Assembly: GCA_963555705.1 (NCBI GenBank)
Contig: OY743184.1
Span: forward strand, 24,824,639 to 24,888,638
Reading direction: 5' to 3'
DNA length: 64,000 nt
DNA from: Ligustrum vulgare
Taxonomy: Eukaryota; Streptophyta; Magnoliopsida; Lamiales; Oleaceae
The position numbers and the translations under genes are program-made. Within the stretch, counting starts at the first letter, position 1; every line of letters starts with the position of its first letter. Below the pieces are notes generated by a model that was given only the letters and a program-made list of their open reading frames with translations, had not been told where the DNA came from and did no database searches. Shown in pieces: positions 34,635 to 44,317 of the stretch.

Positions 34635-37600
34635 TTACAATAAATGCTGCCTCGTCAAAATCTTGCCAAGAAAACCCAGTGGGACAAAACTTGGGCGAAG
34701 GAAAAAGAGTACAGCTACTCCCCCTGATACTGATCGCTGTAAATCTTTGAGTCGACGCATTCCAATCTCATGAACCAATTTCTTGAATGTGGATGTTGGC
34801 AATGCCTTTGTAAATAAATCAGCTACATTGTCACTCGAGCGAATTTGTTGAACATCAATATCCCCAGTTTTCTGAAGCTCGTGCGTGTAGAAGAATTTTG
34901 GAGAGATATGCTTTGTTCTGTCTCCTTTGATGAAGCCTCCTTTGAGTTGTGCAATACAAGCTGCATTGTCTTCATACAAAATTGTTGGGCTGTCTCTAGT
35001 TGAAGTTAATCCGCATGATGCTTGGATATGATGGGTCATGTTCCTCAACCATACACATTCTCGACTTGCCTCGTGGATTGCAATAATTTCTGAATGATTT
35101 GAAGATATTGCTGTCAAGGTTTGCTTCACGGATCTCCATGATATAGCTGTTCCTCCACGTGTAAACACATATCCTGTTTGCGATTTAGCTTTATGTGGAT
35201 CAGAGAGATAACCTGCATCTGCATATCCCACTAAAGAAGATCCCAATTTTTGAGAATAAAATAATCCCATATCAATAGTACCCTTTAGGTATCGAAAAAT
35301 GTGTTTAACACCATTCCAATGTCTTTGAGTTGGTGTAGAGCTATATCTTGCAAGGAGATTTACAGAAAAAGCTATGTCAGGTCGAGTACAATTTGCAAGA
35401 TATGTTAGCGCTCCAATTGCACTAAGATATGGTACTTCAGGACCAAGAATTTTTTCTCCATCTTCAGGTGGACGAAATGGATCTATTTTCACATCAAGTG
35501 ATCGAACAACCATAGGGGATGCCAATGGATGTGCTTTGTCCATATAAAAACGATTTAAAACTTTTTCTGTATAAGAAGATTGATGAACAAATAATCCTTC
35601 TGGGAAATGTTCAATTTGCAACCCAAGACAAAACTTAGTTTTTCCCAAATCTTTCATCTCAAATTCATTCTTTAAATAATCTGCAGTTTTATTGAGCTCT
35701 TCAGGAGTTCCAATCAGATTTAAATCATCCACATATACTGCAATAATTGCAAATCCACTATTTGTTTTCTTTATGAAAACACAGGGACAAATGTCATCAT
35801 TTTTATAATCCTCCTTCAACAAATATTCGCTAAGACGATTATACCACATGTGTCTGGATTGTTTCAATCCATATAATGATCTTTGCAATTTAATAGAGAA
35901 CATAGTTCTCGGGCATGTATTATTTGCTTCTGGAATTTTGAGTCCTTCAGGGACTTTCATGTATATGTCACTATCAAGTGAACCATATAGATAGGCAGTT
36001 ACTACATCCATAAGGCGCATATCAAGCCTTTGTGACACAGTCAAACTAATTAAGAATCTAAAAGTGATAGTATCCATTACGGGAGAATACGTTTCCTCAT
36101 AATCAATTCCTGGTCTTTGAGAGAAACCTTGAGCTACAAGTCGAGCTTTGTATCTTTTAATCTCATTATTTTCATTCCTTTTCCTTACAAAAACCCATTT
36201 GTATCCTACAGGGATTACATTTTCAGGTGTTCGAACTACAGGTCCGAATACTTTTCGTTTCTCTAAGGAATTTAACTCCGCCTGTATGGCTTCTTTCCAT
36301 TTTGGCCAATCATTTCTATGCTGACATTCTTTCACAGATAGTGGTTCAGGATCCTCATCTTTCATTATTTCAAGAGCCAAATTAAAGGCGAAAATGTCAT
36401 CTATGACAATAGTATTCATTTCCCATAGTTTATGAGATACTAAATAGTTTATTGAAATCTCATTATTTTCGGATACTTGTGGTTCTGCAGGAACCATATT
36501 CTCAATATCCGATTGATCAATCTTTTCAAATACTACTTCTGCTGAAGTTTTTGGTTGGTTTTTCTCTTGTACTTTTCTTTTTCGAGGTACAGAGTCTTTA
36601 GCACCAACTGGTCGACCACGCTTCTGGCGTATTTGAGATTCATTTGCTATAGCAGATTGTCCTTCAGGGACATCAATTTGTGCAGGGATATTTTCTGCTG
36701 GTATATGTGACTTTGTCACTTTTCTCGTGTCAACAAATACATCCGGTAATTGATTTGCAACTCTTTGCAAGTGAATGATTTTTCCAACTTCTTGCTCACA
36801 TTGATTGCTGCGGGGATCAAAGTGAGACAAAGTTTTTTCATTCCATGAAATTTTATCATGTTTTTCAGGATGTAGTTTTGTTCCTCCCAAGGTTGGGAAA
36901 GTCATTTCGTCAAAATGACAATCTGCAAAACGTGCAGTGAATACATCACCCGTTAAAGGTTCAAGATACCTTATTATTGATGGTGAATCAAAACCAACAT
37001 AAATTCCAAGTCTTCGTTGGGGACCCATTTTGGTACGTTGTGGGGGTGAAATTGGGACTTGGACGGCACAACCAAAAACTCGTAAATGAGAAATATTAGG
37101 CTCATGACCAATTGCAAGTTGCAAAGGAGAATATTGATAATACGCAGTTGGTCTTAAACGAACCAATGATGCAGCATGTAATATGGCATGACCCCAAACA
37201 GAAGTTGGAAGTTTTGTTTTCATGAGTAATGGTCTAGCAATTAATTGTAGACGTTTGATAAACGACTCAGCTAATCCATTTTGTGTATGGACATGAGCAA
37301 CCGAATGTTCAACCTCAATTCCAATTGACATACAATAATCATTGAATGTCTGTGATCTAAACTCACCAGCATTATCAAGACGAATTTTCTTGATTGAATA
37401 ATCAGGGAATTGAGCTCGTAATTTTATAATTTGAGCAAGTAGTCTAGCAAAGGCTACATTCCTAGTGGAAAGTAGGCAAACATGGGACCATCTAGTAGAT
37501 GAATCAATTAAAACCATAAAATACCGAAATGGTCCACATGGTGGGTGTATTGGCCCACATATATCTCCATGAATTCTTTCCAAAAAAGTTGGAGATTCAA

Positions 37601-38213
37601 TATTAACTTTTGTAGTCGAAGGTCTAATGACCAACTTGCCTTGCGAACAAGCATCACATGGATAAACATTAGGTAAAAGAATCTTCTGGTTCTTTAGAGG
37701 ATGTCCATGTGAGTTGTTAATTATTCGGCGCATCATTATTGTTCCTGGATGTCCAAGTCTATCATGCCAAAGTATAAAACTTTTTGGATCAACGAACTTC
37801 TGGTTCGTGATAATATTTGATTCAATCATCTTTATAGATGTACAATACATGCCACAAGGGAGTGCCGGAAGTTTTTCTTTTATCTGCTTTTGACCAGATA
37901 TAAAAGAAGTTATGCAAAGATATTCTGCATTATTTTCATGCATCGTCTCAATGTGATATCCATTGCAGCGAATATCTTTAAAACTAAGCAAATTTCTTCT
38001 GGATTTACTAGAATAAAGTGCATCGTCAATATATAATTTTGTATTATTTGATAAAATAATACAAGCTCTTCCGGAGCCTTCAACGATTTTTGATGCACCT
38101 GATATTGTATTAACATTATTCTCTGATAATGTTAAGTTCAAGAAATACTTTTTGTCTTGAAGAATAGTATGTGTAGTTGCACTATCGACTAAACAGATAT
38201 CCTGATCATTCAT
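34635..38213 (-). CDS. Copia-C Pol polyprotein (protease-integrase-reverse transcriptase-RNase H), uninterrupted
   Basis: The 1192-codon frame begins MNDQDICLVDSATTHTI. The aspartic protease site is at residues 10-13 (D-S-A-T, not D-S-G). Integrase shows the H-H-C-C zinc finger (H150, H155, C186, C189) and the D-D-35-E core (D217, D280, E316). Reverse transcriptase has WKEAIQAELNSLEK, LMDVVTAYLYGSLD and the YVDD active site near residue 825. RNase H includes VGYADAGYLSDPHKAKSQTG and the terminal DNVADLFTKALP. This is Ty1/Copia order. It copies the element's RNA and integrates the cDNA. No stop or frameshift breaks it. Gag, normally upstream in the same transcript, is missing, so capsid would have to come from another element. 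Confidence 0.93.
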   Translation of the reverse strand: MNDQDICLVDSATTHTILQDKKYFLNLTLSENNVNTISGASKIVEGSGRACIILSNNTKLYIDDALYSSKSRRNLLSFKDIRCNGYHIETMHENNAEYLCITSFISGQKQIKEKLPALPCGMYCTSIKMIESNIITNQKFVDPKSFILWHDRLGHPGTIMMRRIINNSHGHPLKNQKILLPNVYPCDACSQGKLVIRPSTTKVNIESPTFLERIHGDICGPIHPPCGPFRYFMVLIDSSTRWSHVCLLSTRNVAFARLLAQIIKLRAQFPDYSIKKIRLDNAGEFRSQTFNDYCMSIGIEVEHSVAHVHTQNGLAESFIKRLQLIARPLLMKTKLPTSVWGHAILHAASLVRLRPTAYYQYSPLQLAIGHEPNISHLRVFGCAVQVPISPPQRTKMGPQRRLGIYVGFDSPSIIRYLEPLTGDVFTARFADCHFDEMTFPTLGGTKLHPEKHDKISWNEKTLSHFDPRSNQCEQEVGKIIHLQRVANQLPDVFVDTRKVTKSHIPAENIPAQIDVPEGQSAIANESQIRQKRGRPVGAKDSVPRKRKVQEKNQPKTSAEVVFEKIDQSDIENMVPAEPQVSENNEISINYLVSHKLWEMNTIVIDDIFAFNLALEIMKDEDPEPLSVKECQHRNDWPKWKEAIQAELNSLEKRKVFGPVVRTPENVIPVGYKWVFVRKRNENNEIKRYKARLVAQGFSQRPGIDYEETYSPVMDTITFRFLISLTVSQRLDMRLMDVVTAYLYGSLDSDIYMKVPEGLKIPEANNTCPRTMFSIKLQRSLYGLKQSRHMWYNRLSEYLLKEDYKNDDICPCVFIKKTNSGFAIIAVYVDDLNLIGTPEELNKTADYLKNEFEMKDLGKTKFCLGLQIEHFPEGLFVHQSSYTEKVLNRFYMDKAHPLASPMVVRSLDVKIDPFRPPEDGEKILGPEVPYLSAIGALTYLANCTRPDIAFSVNLLARYSSTPTQRHWNGVKHIFRYLKGTIDMGLFYSQKLGSSLVGYADAGYLSDPHKAKSQTGYVFTRGGTAISWRSVKQTLTAISSNHSEIIAIHEASRECVWLRNMTHHIQASCGLTSTRDSPTILYEDNAACIAQLKGGFIKGDRTKHISPKFFYTHELQKTGDIDVQQIRSSDNVADLFTKALPTSTFKKLVHEIGMRRLKDLQRSVSGGVAVLFFLRPSFVPLGFLGKILTRQHLL

Positions 38214-38415
38214 CCTGAATTTATAAACAAAACAAAATAAATATTCTAAAACTTTGATTTCATAAAAAGAAATTTAGTGACATTTTTAATCAACTAAAAA
38301 TGCTTAATAATGTAAATGTCTCTAACTTCAAAAAAAATAAGTAAAAACATAATTCATACTAACTTTTAAAGAAAAAGAACAATTCAGATACTGAAAATTA
38401 AACTAATCAATATTC
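38214..38415 (-). other. Copia-C junction between gag stub and Pol
   Basis: About 200 bp of AT-rich sequence lies where most of gag (normally about 1 kb) should be. No Gag core or zinc knuckle is visible. Confidence 0.7.
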
Positions 38416-38472
38416 TCAATTTTTGCCAGATATGTCGAGTGCAACAAACTCGAGTTTAGTGATGTTGGCCAT
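38416..38472 (-). pseudogene. Copia-C gag stub, 18 codons
   Basis: On the minus strand ATG at 38472 opens MANITKLEFVALDISGKN followed directly by TGA. The peptide matches the start of Gag in a well-known plant Copia group. The rest of Gag is absent, so an internal deletion removed the capsid and zinc-knuckle parts. The short frame could act as an upstream reading frame before Pol. Confidence 0.75.
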
Positions 38473-38639
38473 TTGTATAACTACACAATAAATAAATAAA
38501 ATACAATTAATTTCGAAGAATGTGATTAAACCACATAATAATAAATCAAATCATCAACATCACAAAAGTTGTATGTTTTCCTTCAGGGATAAACATTTTG
38601 ACATATTCTTCGATATATATGCTACTTCGGGAGCATGTT

Positions 38640-38750
38640 GTATTTTTCCATTATTTCTTCAATAATAGGTCAAATATTCTTCTGGAATATTGACAATTAT
38701 AATTTATACTCTTCTGGAGCAAATAATAATCTTTCCTGAATATTATAAAG
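38640..38750 (-). other. Degenerate copies of the array motif
   Basis: Words such as ATATTCTTCTGGAATATTGA and CTTCTGGAGC lie here just outside the regular array, suggesting older or decayed units. Confidence 0.6.
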
Positions 38751-39160
38751 TTGTGCTACTTCAGGAGCAACAACAAACTATTCATGATAGTCATATTAAT
38801 ATTCTTCTGGAATATTAATTATATACAGTTGTGTTACTTTAGGAGCAACAACAAATTATTCATGATAGTCATATTAATATTCTTCTGGAATATTAATTAT
38901 ACAGTTGCGCTACTTCAGGAGCAACAACAAATTATTCATGATAGTCATATTAATATTCTTCTGGAATATTAATTATATACAGTTATGCTACTTCAAGAGC
39001 AACAACAAATTATTCATGATAGTCATATTAATATTCTTCTGGAATATTAATTATACAGTTGCGCTACTTCAGGAGCAACAACAAATTATTCATGATAGTC
39101 ATATTAATATTCTTCTGGAATATTAATTATACAGTTGCGCTACTTCAGGAGCAACAACGT
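38751..39160 (-). repeat. Tandem array, about 5.4 copies of a 76-78-bp unit, in the Copia-C leader
   Basis: Units start at 38751, 38829, 38905, 38983, 39059 and 39135 (last partial). Each contains GAGCAACAACAAATTATTCA and ATTCTTCTGGAATATTAAT. The spacings alternate between 76 and 78. The core TTCTGGAA fits the heat-shock element form TTCnnGAA. It lies between the primer-binding site and the gag stub, so it belongs to the transcribed leader. Confidence 0.95.
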
Positions 39161-39577
39161 AATTTAAATATAAAAAAATGAAAATTCAACAACAAAGATA
39201 ATATTATATAGATTAAAGACATATATTTAAAACTATTCAGAGTTATCAATTTGAATTCATACTTGTTTAATGCTGAACGGAATAGATTTGGAAATAATTG
39301 AAAGGTCAAAGATTTGTCATTGAATTGAACGAGCAATTGAAACAGGTTTCTGCAATTAATTTGAACATATTTGAATTGAAGAGAAAAAAAATGATCAGTT
39401 TCGTTTCTTCTAATTAATATTGGAAAACAATCTAGAAAAAATTTAGAAACTTCAAAACTGATTGTGATTCAAAACCGATTCAGAATATTTCAAAGAATTC
39501 ACGTGTAATCAAATTAATTTTGATACACATGATAGATGATTATGCTAAAAAAATTACCTTCTAATAATTTTAGAGAA
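39161..39577 (-). other. Copia-C leader, proximal part
   Basis: AT-rich non-coding sequence between the repeat array and the primer-binding site. Confidence 0.6.
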
Positions 39578-39591
39578 TCGTGCTGATAACG
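39578..39591 (-). other. Copia-C primer-binding site
   Basis: Next to the 5' LTR the minus strand reads CGTTATCAGCACGA. This is the form seen in Ale/Retrofit-like plant Copia elements that use an internal fragment of initiator tRNA-Met as primer. Confidence 0.7.
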
Positions 39592-39761
39592 TGTTATGAA
39601 ATAGAGAGAAAGAGAGAAGAAAATAAAGAGGCAAATAAACTTGTGTTTCATTAAGAATTAGAGCCCATATATATAGGGGAAGAAAGGGATATACAAAGTA
39701 ATTATCCCTAGGGTTACAGGGGTATGAATGTCATTCACTAAATAGTATAATATTTATAACA
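39592..39761 (-). repeat. Copia-C 5' LTR (transcriptional sense)
   Basis: This 170-bp direct repeat of 34350-34520 has one base fewer in the CCCC run and is otherwise the same by eye. Confidence 0.95.
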
Positions 39762-39988
39762 AGGATTCATTTGTCGTTTGATCATATATTGATTTCTCCT
39801 CTCTTCTTTACTTGTTTTATCTTCTTGCATTAAAATCACTTTGTTCTCTTGCATAAAATTTCTAGTTATCATTTACTGCAGTTTTGAATAATAAACTCTC
39901 TTGTATTAATGTTCATTATCGTCTTTTTGTTCGAGTTTGATACCGGAAAGTGCACATTTGTATTCACATCACCACATTTGTTTCAAAA
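39762..39988 (+). repeat. Copia-A 3' LTR, right part
   Basis: It continues from 34349 after Copia-C and matches 1411-1535 and then 10205-10440, with about 150 bases missing. It ends at the probable target-site duplication GCTCT (39989-39993). Confidence 0.8.
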
Positions 39989-41833
39989 GCTCTACGATAT
40001 GAATCCTGTTTGGAAAATCCAAATGCTCAATTTAGTGCAAATTACGTGTAAACTTACAAATATTTTTCTTACTGTCTTCGCAATATTTGATCAAGAAAAA
40101 GTTCTAATTTCTAGGACTTACTCCACAAGAGAATTAAGGGAAATTTTTAATATTATGGATTCAGTTATGTAAAGCGCATTTCTTTCCATCTAAAGAATGG
40201 TTATCTTTTGGTTTCAATTACTAACCTTTAGAGAACCAACTTATTTTACTATATAGACCTTATGGTGTAAAAATTATTACTTATTCATTACCTTATTATT
40301 CAATTTTTCGTCCATAAATAAAAACCAGTTTTTTCCACGAATCTTTTCAATATTTAATGTACGAAAGTACGTGGTATAGAAACCAAAAGAATCAAACAGC
40401 CAAGTTTAAAAGAATCAAATATCCTAGTTTATGACAAAATGGAATAAAACGAATCAAACGTATTTTTATGAAAAGAATCGCAATTTTTACTATGATTTAT
40501 GCACGTGAGTCCAAACTAGAGCATATAATTCCATGATTCCTTTCATCTCATAAGCCCCACCCCTATTTCCCGTAGTTTAGTTCGAGATTTTGATAAGTTT
40601 AAATGATCGAGCTAGAACTTCCCCCTAAATCTTTATAATAATATATAAAAGGAAGACACTTCTAAACAACATGTTTGAAACTTTTTTTTATCTAAATTAT
40701 CTTTCCTAAAATAGAAGTATTTCAATGAATGAGAATACTTTTGATAATTATACTATTATTTTGAAATTTATATGAGCATTAAATCGAAGATCTCAACGAG
40801 AACTTTAATATGAACTCATAAACTAGAGTTAATTGTAATGACATCGTCCATAAAATAGCATCAAAGATTAAAGGTAAAAAATTTATTTTGTATCATTGAC
40901 TTTTTCTCAATGTTCCTCTATTTCAAAATTGTTTTATTTAAGTCTTATAATGATATTTATAATTTCTTAACTAGATTTAATTTGATCATATATAATTAAT
41001 TTCAATTCGAGTTGCTTTTATTATATCAAATTAAAAGAAATAATAAATATCCGGACTTATATGTAATTTAATTAAGTCCAAATCAATTTTGTAACTTCAT
41101 ATTTCGATCAATTCAAGTTGCTTAATTTGTTACATTCATTTAAATATAGGATCACCTGTATTTAATTTGTAATGTTAAATTAAATATAAAATGAAATATT
41201 TGTTTAATATATTTAAATATCAAATATTATAATAAGATAGTTAGTATCAATTCTAATAGTACTATTCCGTTATTCGAGTATAAATAAATATATTTTTTAT
41301 AATATAGAAATTATATTTTAGAAAGATTAATTACGTCAATAATTATTAAAATTGAATAGTTATGCAATTGTTCGTTGATTTTTTTTATTTTTTTTTTAAA
41401 GTCATTCAAATTTCAAACTATTACAATTTTAGCCACTTAGTAAAAAATTGGCTCCTACTAGGTACCCCTTAATCAAAACTTCATTTCTTTAAAACTCAAT
41501 TTCAACTAACATTCTATTAATAAAATAATCTACGTACAACTTCAAAAAAAATTCATACTTTTTAAAAACTCATTCTTTAAAAATTTACAGTTATAAACAA
41601 CATTATTTGAAATAATGGGTTTCAAACAGGGACTTAAGTACATATTCTCCAAAAAAATAATTACTAAAAAACTCATTTTGTATATAATGAGGGCTTAAAT
41701 AAGGACTAAATATGTTCACAAGAGAAAAACGAAATACATAAAGGGAGAGTACAAACATATATTGACCCATTTAAATATATTTCCTAAAATGGTAAGTAGT
41801 ATTAATTATATATATATATATATATTTCATATG

Positions 41834-41964
41834 TTAACATATAAACTCGATATATATGTAAGTAACAAATGATCGTGCGTCATACAGATGTAAAACTATG
41901 TTAACATATAAACTCGATATATATGTAAGTAACAAATGATCGTGCGTCGTACAGATGTAAAACT
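41834..41964. repeat. 67-bp tandem duplication
   Basis: Units 41834-41900 and 41901-41964 are nearly identical, each with AAATGATCGTGCGTC. One visible change is CATACAG against CGTACAG. Confidence 0.92.
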
Positions 41965-41983
41965 AGTATAATATATATAGTGT

Positions 41984-42047
41984 TACTTTTTATTTTCGTG
42001 CGTCCCAAATTATATATATAATTTGAAATACACGAAAATGAAAAGTA
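41984..42047. repeat. Imperfect hairpin
   Basis: TACTTTTTATTTTCGTG pairs with CACGAAAATGAAAAGTA, and the centre is the palindrome CAAATTATATATATAATTTG. It could be a very small inverted-repeat element; no target duplication was found. Confidence 0.7.
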
Positions 42048-42340
42048 CCCTATAATTATAGGATGAATGAGTTTTAAATTCTTATTATTTAATTGAATAT
42101 ATGATTTAAGCTACAAATGTTGCCACAATTACTACTTTCCACAGCTACATTTTTCTATTCAGATTTTTAATTAGAAACATAACTTATTTTTTTATACAAA
42201 GACAAATGTAGAGCGTGACGTAACTAAATATATCTCACTATTGATAAGCAGGGATATCGATTATATTAATTATGTTAACAAGAGAAATTTTAGTTAGCTA
42301 AATGTAGGATTGAATATAGATAAAGTCAAGAGACAAGGGG

Positions 42341-42610
42341 TATAATAGGGGAAACAAGACGATAAGAAAAATAATTGTCCTAACTTTCATTGATGAACCG
42401 CTGTGAATATATACAACTACAAGAAACATGTTTAGCCTAAACTAAGGGATCCTGCCTCTCGACACAAGGTAAGGAAATAATAAAAATAATAAATATACAA
42501 TCAATTTGCACGGATTTGTCTTGCTTGGGATGGGAAGGAAATATACAAATATCAATTAAAATATCATTAATAGTCTTTCCTTCCGTAATCAAGATTATCA
42601 TCCTTCTACA
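42341..42610 (-). repeat. Copia-D 3' LTR (transcriptional sense)
   Basis: It is homologous to 46846-47123. On the minus strand it begins TGTAGAAGGATG, whereas the other copy begins TATAGAAGGATG. Both end CTATTATA, so the termini are not standard TG...CA. Confidence 0.85.
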
Positions 42611-43170
42611 TGCCCCCGCAAGATGGAGCGTCGAGAGGAGAGTCCAATATTGTCACATAGAAGAAGATGACGTGTACGTGGAAGAGGCTTGGTGAGGGCA
42701 TCCGCTAGCTGATCAATAGAGGAAACATGAGAAACTCTTAATGCACCACTTTGAACCTGATCACAAATGAAATGATAATCAAGAGCAACGTGCTTCATGC
42801 ATGAGTGGAATATAGGATTGGAACACAAATGTGTTGCACCAACATTGTCAGAGTAGATAATAGGAGGAGCCAAGATAGGGATACCAAGGTCGGTGAGAAG
42901 TGAGCATACCCAACTGAGCTTAGCAGCAGTAGCTGCAAGCGAGCGATACTTTGCTTCAGTTGAGGAACTAGCGACAGTGCGTTGTTTCTTGGAGCTCCAA
43001 GAGATAGGATTGCGACCAAGATAGACTATGTAAGCACTAGTAGATGTATAGTCATCGCGATTACCTTCTCAGTCAGCGTCTGAGAAAGCATGAAGTGCTA
43101 AGGGAGAGTCGCGATGAAGAACCAAGCCAAGATCAGATGTACCACACAGATAGCGAAGAAGGCGTTTCAT
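42598..43170 (-). pseudogene. Copia-D RNase H
   Basis: The frame 42598-42873 reads PIIYSDNVGATHLCSNPIFH, HVALDYHF and VSSIDQLADALTKPLP, the C-terminal half of Copia RNase H. The part upstream (42795-43019 and a further frame) gives WSSKKQRTVA-like and LGRNPI-like pieces. Frame changes near 42860 and 43065 split the domain. Confidence 0.85.
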
Positions 43171-44317
43171 AGCAACCCAATGATCACTAGTCGGACGATG
43201 CATGAACTGAGATAATTCTCCCACCGTATAAGCAATATCCGGCCGAGTAAGAGAAAGATATTGGAGACTGCCGACAGTAGCTTGGTATTTAGTGGGATCA
43301 GAAGCGTTGTGCCTGTGTGAAGTGTCAATGTTGGAGTGGTGGCAAGAGGAGTGGCAACAGGCTTAGCATTAGTCATCTTGGTACGAGCAAGCAAGTCAAG
43401 AATGTAGCGGTGTTGTGAAAGTAGCAGACCATGTGGAAGTGAGAGAACCTCAATACCCAAAAAGAAGGAAAGTGGACCGAGATCCTTCTAGGAGAACCGA
43501 CTGTTAAGAGCTTGTATAAATTTTTGAAGGGCACAATTATCACTTCCCGTAATAATGATGTCATCGAAGTAGAACAATAAGTATAGGGTGGTGCCTCCTG
43601 TGGTGAGAAAAAATAGAGAGAAATCTGCATGGAAGTTGTGGAAGCCAGACTTAAGTAAGAATTGGAGCAATTCCTGATACCAAGCACGAGGGGCTTGTTT
43701 GAGACCATAAATTGCTTTACGAAGTTTGCAGACATGATTGGGCTTGTCAGGATCCACAAATCCAGTTGGTTGGGCCATGTAAACATCTTCAAATAAATGG
43801 CCATGAAGGAAAGCATTATTAATATCAAGTTGACGAAGAGACCAGCCATGACTAACAGTCAAACTAAGGACAATACGAACAGTAGTTGGTTTGACAACTG
43901 GACTGAAAGTGTCTTGCAGGTCAATGCCAGGACGCTGGTTAAATCCCTTAGCTACTAGCCAAGCTTTGTACCTGTCAACAGAGCCATCAGTTAGTCGTTT
44001 AGTACGAAAATCCACTTGTAACCCACAAGATTGTGAGAATGAGTTGAGGGAACAAGATCCCAAGTGCCATTGCGAACAAGAGAATCAAATTCTTTAGACA
44101 TGGCTTGGCGCCACCTAGGATCTTTGAGGGCTTGTATAGCATTGGTTGGTTCGAGGTCAATGGGAGAGGGAAGTTGATCATGAAGGTTGAGTTTCTGTAT
44201 GGGTTTATGAATGTTGTGTTTAGAATGAGTGGCCATAGCATGTGTATTAGTTGAGGTGGATTCTGTGGGAATTGGGGCAATGGACAAAGAAGGTGAAGAT
44301 GACAATGGAAGGGACAA
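43167..44317 (-). pseudogene. Copia-D reverse transcriptase
   Basis: The frame 43991-44317 ends with IQALKDPRWRQAMSKEFDSL and GYKWIF. The frame 43488-44063 continues with RYKAWLVAKGFNQRPGIDLQ, then LRQLDINNAFLHGHLFEDVY, GLKQAPRAWYQELL and the active site FYFDDIIITG (Y-F-D-D). The next frame covers MGIEVLSLPHGLLLSQHRYI and the thumb. Frameshifts occur near 44010 and 43490. All catalytic Asp residues are present. Confidence 0.9.

Larger units (their letters stand above)
34350..39761 (-). mobile_element. Copia-C: young Ty1/Copia element with intact pol and almost no gag
   Basis: Short LTRs lie at 34350-34520 (171 bp) and 39592-39761 (170 bp). By eye they differ by one base (a C indel near 34425). 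The target-site duplication AGGAT is at 34345-34349 and 39762-39766. The element is 5412 bp in minus orientation. Pol is one uninterrupted frame. Gag is reduced to its first 18 codons. A tandem array of 76-78-bp units occupies the leader. The near-identity of the LTRs indicates recent insertion. Confidence 0.95.
1051..39988 (+). mobile_element. Copia-A: old Ty1/Copia element, host of a five-insertion nest
   Basis: Two homologous LTRs bracket this span. The 5' LTR is at 1051-1539 plus 10200-10440; the 3' LTR is at 33978-34349 plus 39762-39988. The 5-mer GCTCT occurs just before the 5' LTR and just after the 3' LTR (39989-39993), as expected of a Copia target-site duplication. Own sequence is about 4.3 kb after removing the insertions. 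Internal remnants in order are gag, zinc knuckle, protease, integrase and the end of RNase H; reverse transcriptase is deleted. The right LTR edge is uncertain by a few bases because the shared sequence ends CAAAA instead of the usual CA. Many stops and frameshifts show that it is dead. Confidence 0.8.
39994..42340. other. Unassigned AT-rich spacer
   Basis: I see no transposon terminus or gene of adequate coding quality. The spacer contains a 67-bp tandem duplication (41834-41964), a long imperfect hairpin (41984-42047) and ATAT runs. Confidence 0.6.

Noticed and set aside
38751..39160. Regular repeats and spacers that might suggest a CRISPR array
   Set aside because: The whole 76-78-bp unit repeats, not just a short repeat with unique spacers. 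It lies inside a plant Copia element, and nothing else bacterial is present.
39994..42340. Possible host gene in the spacer (frame at 39909-40172 and others)
   Set aside because: The first half of that frame is Copia-A LTR and the rest shows no domain or supporting splice structure.
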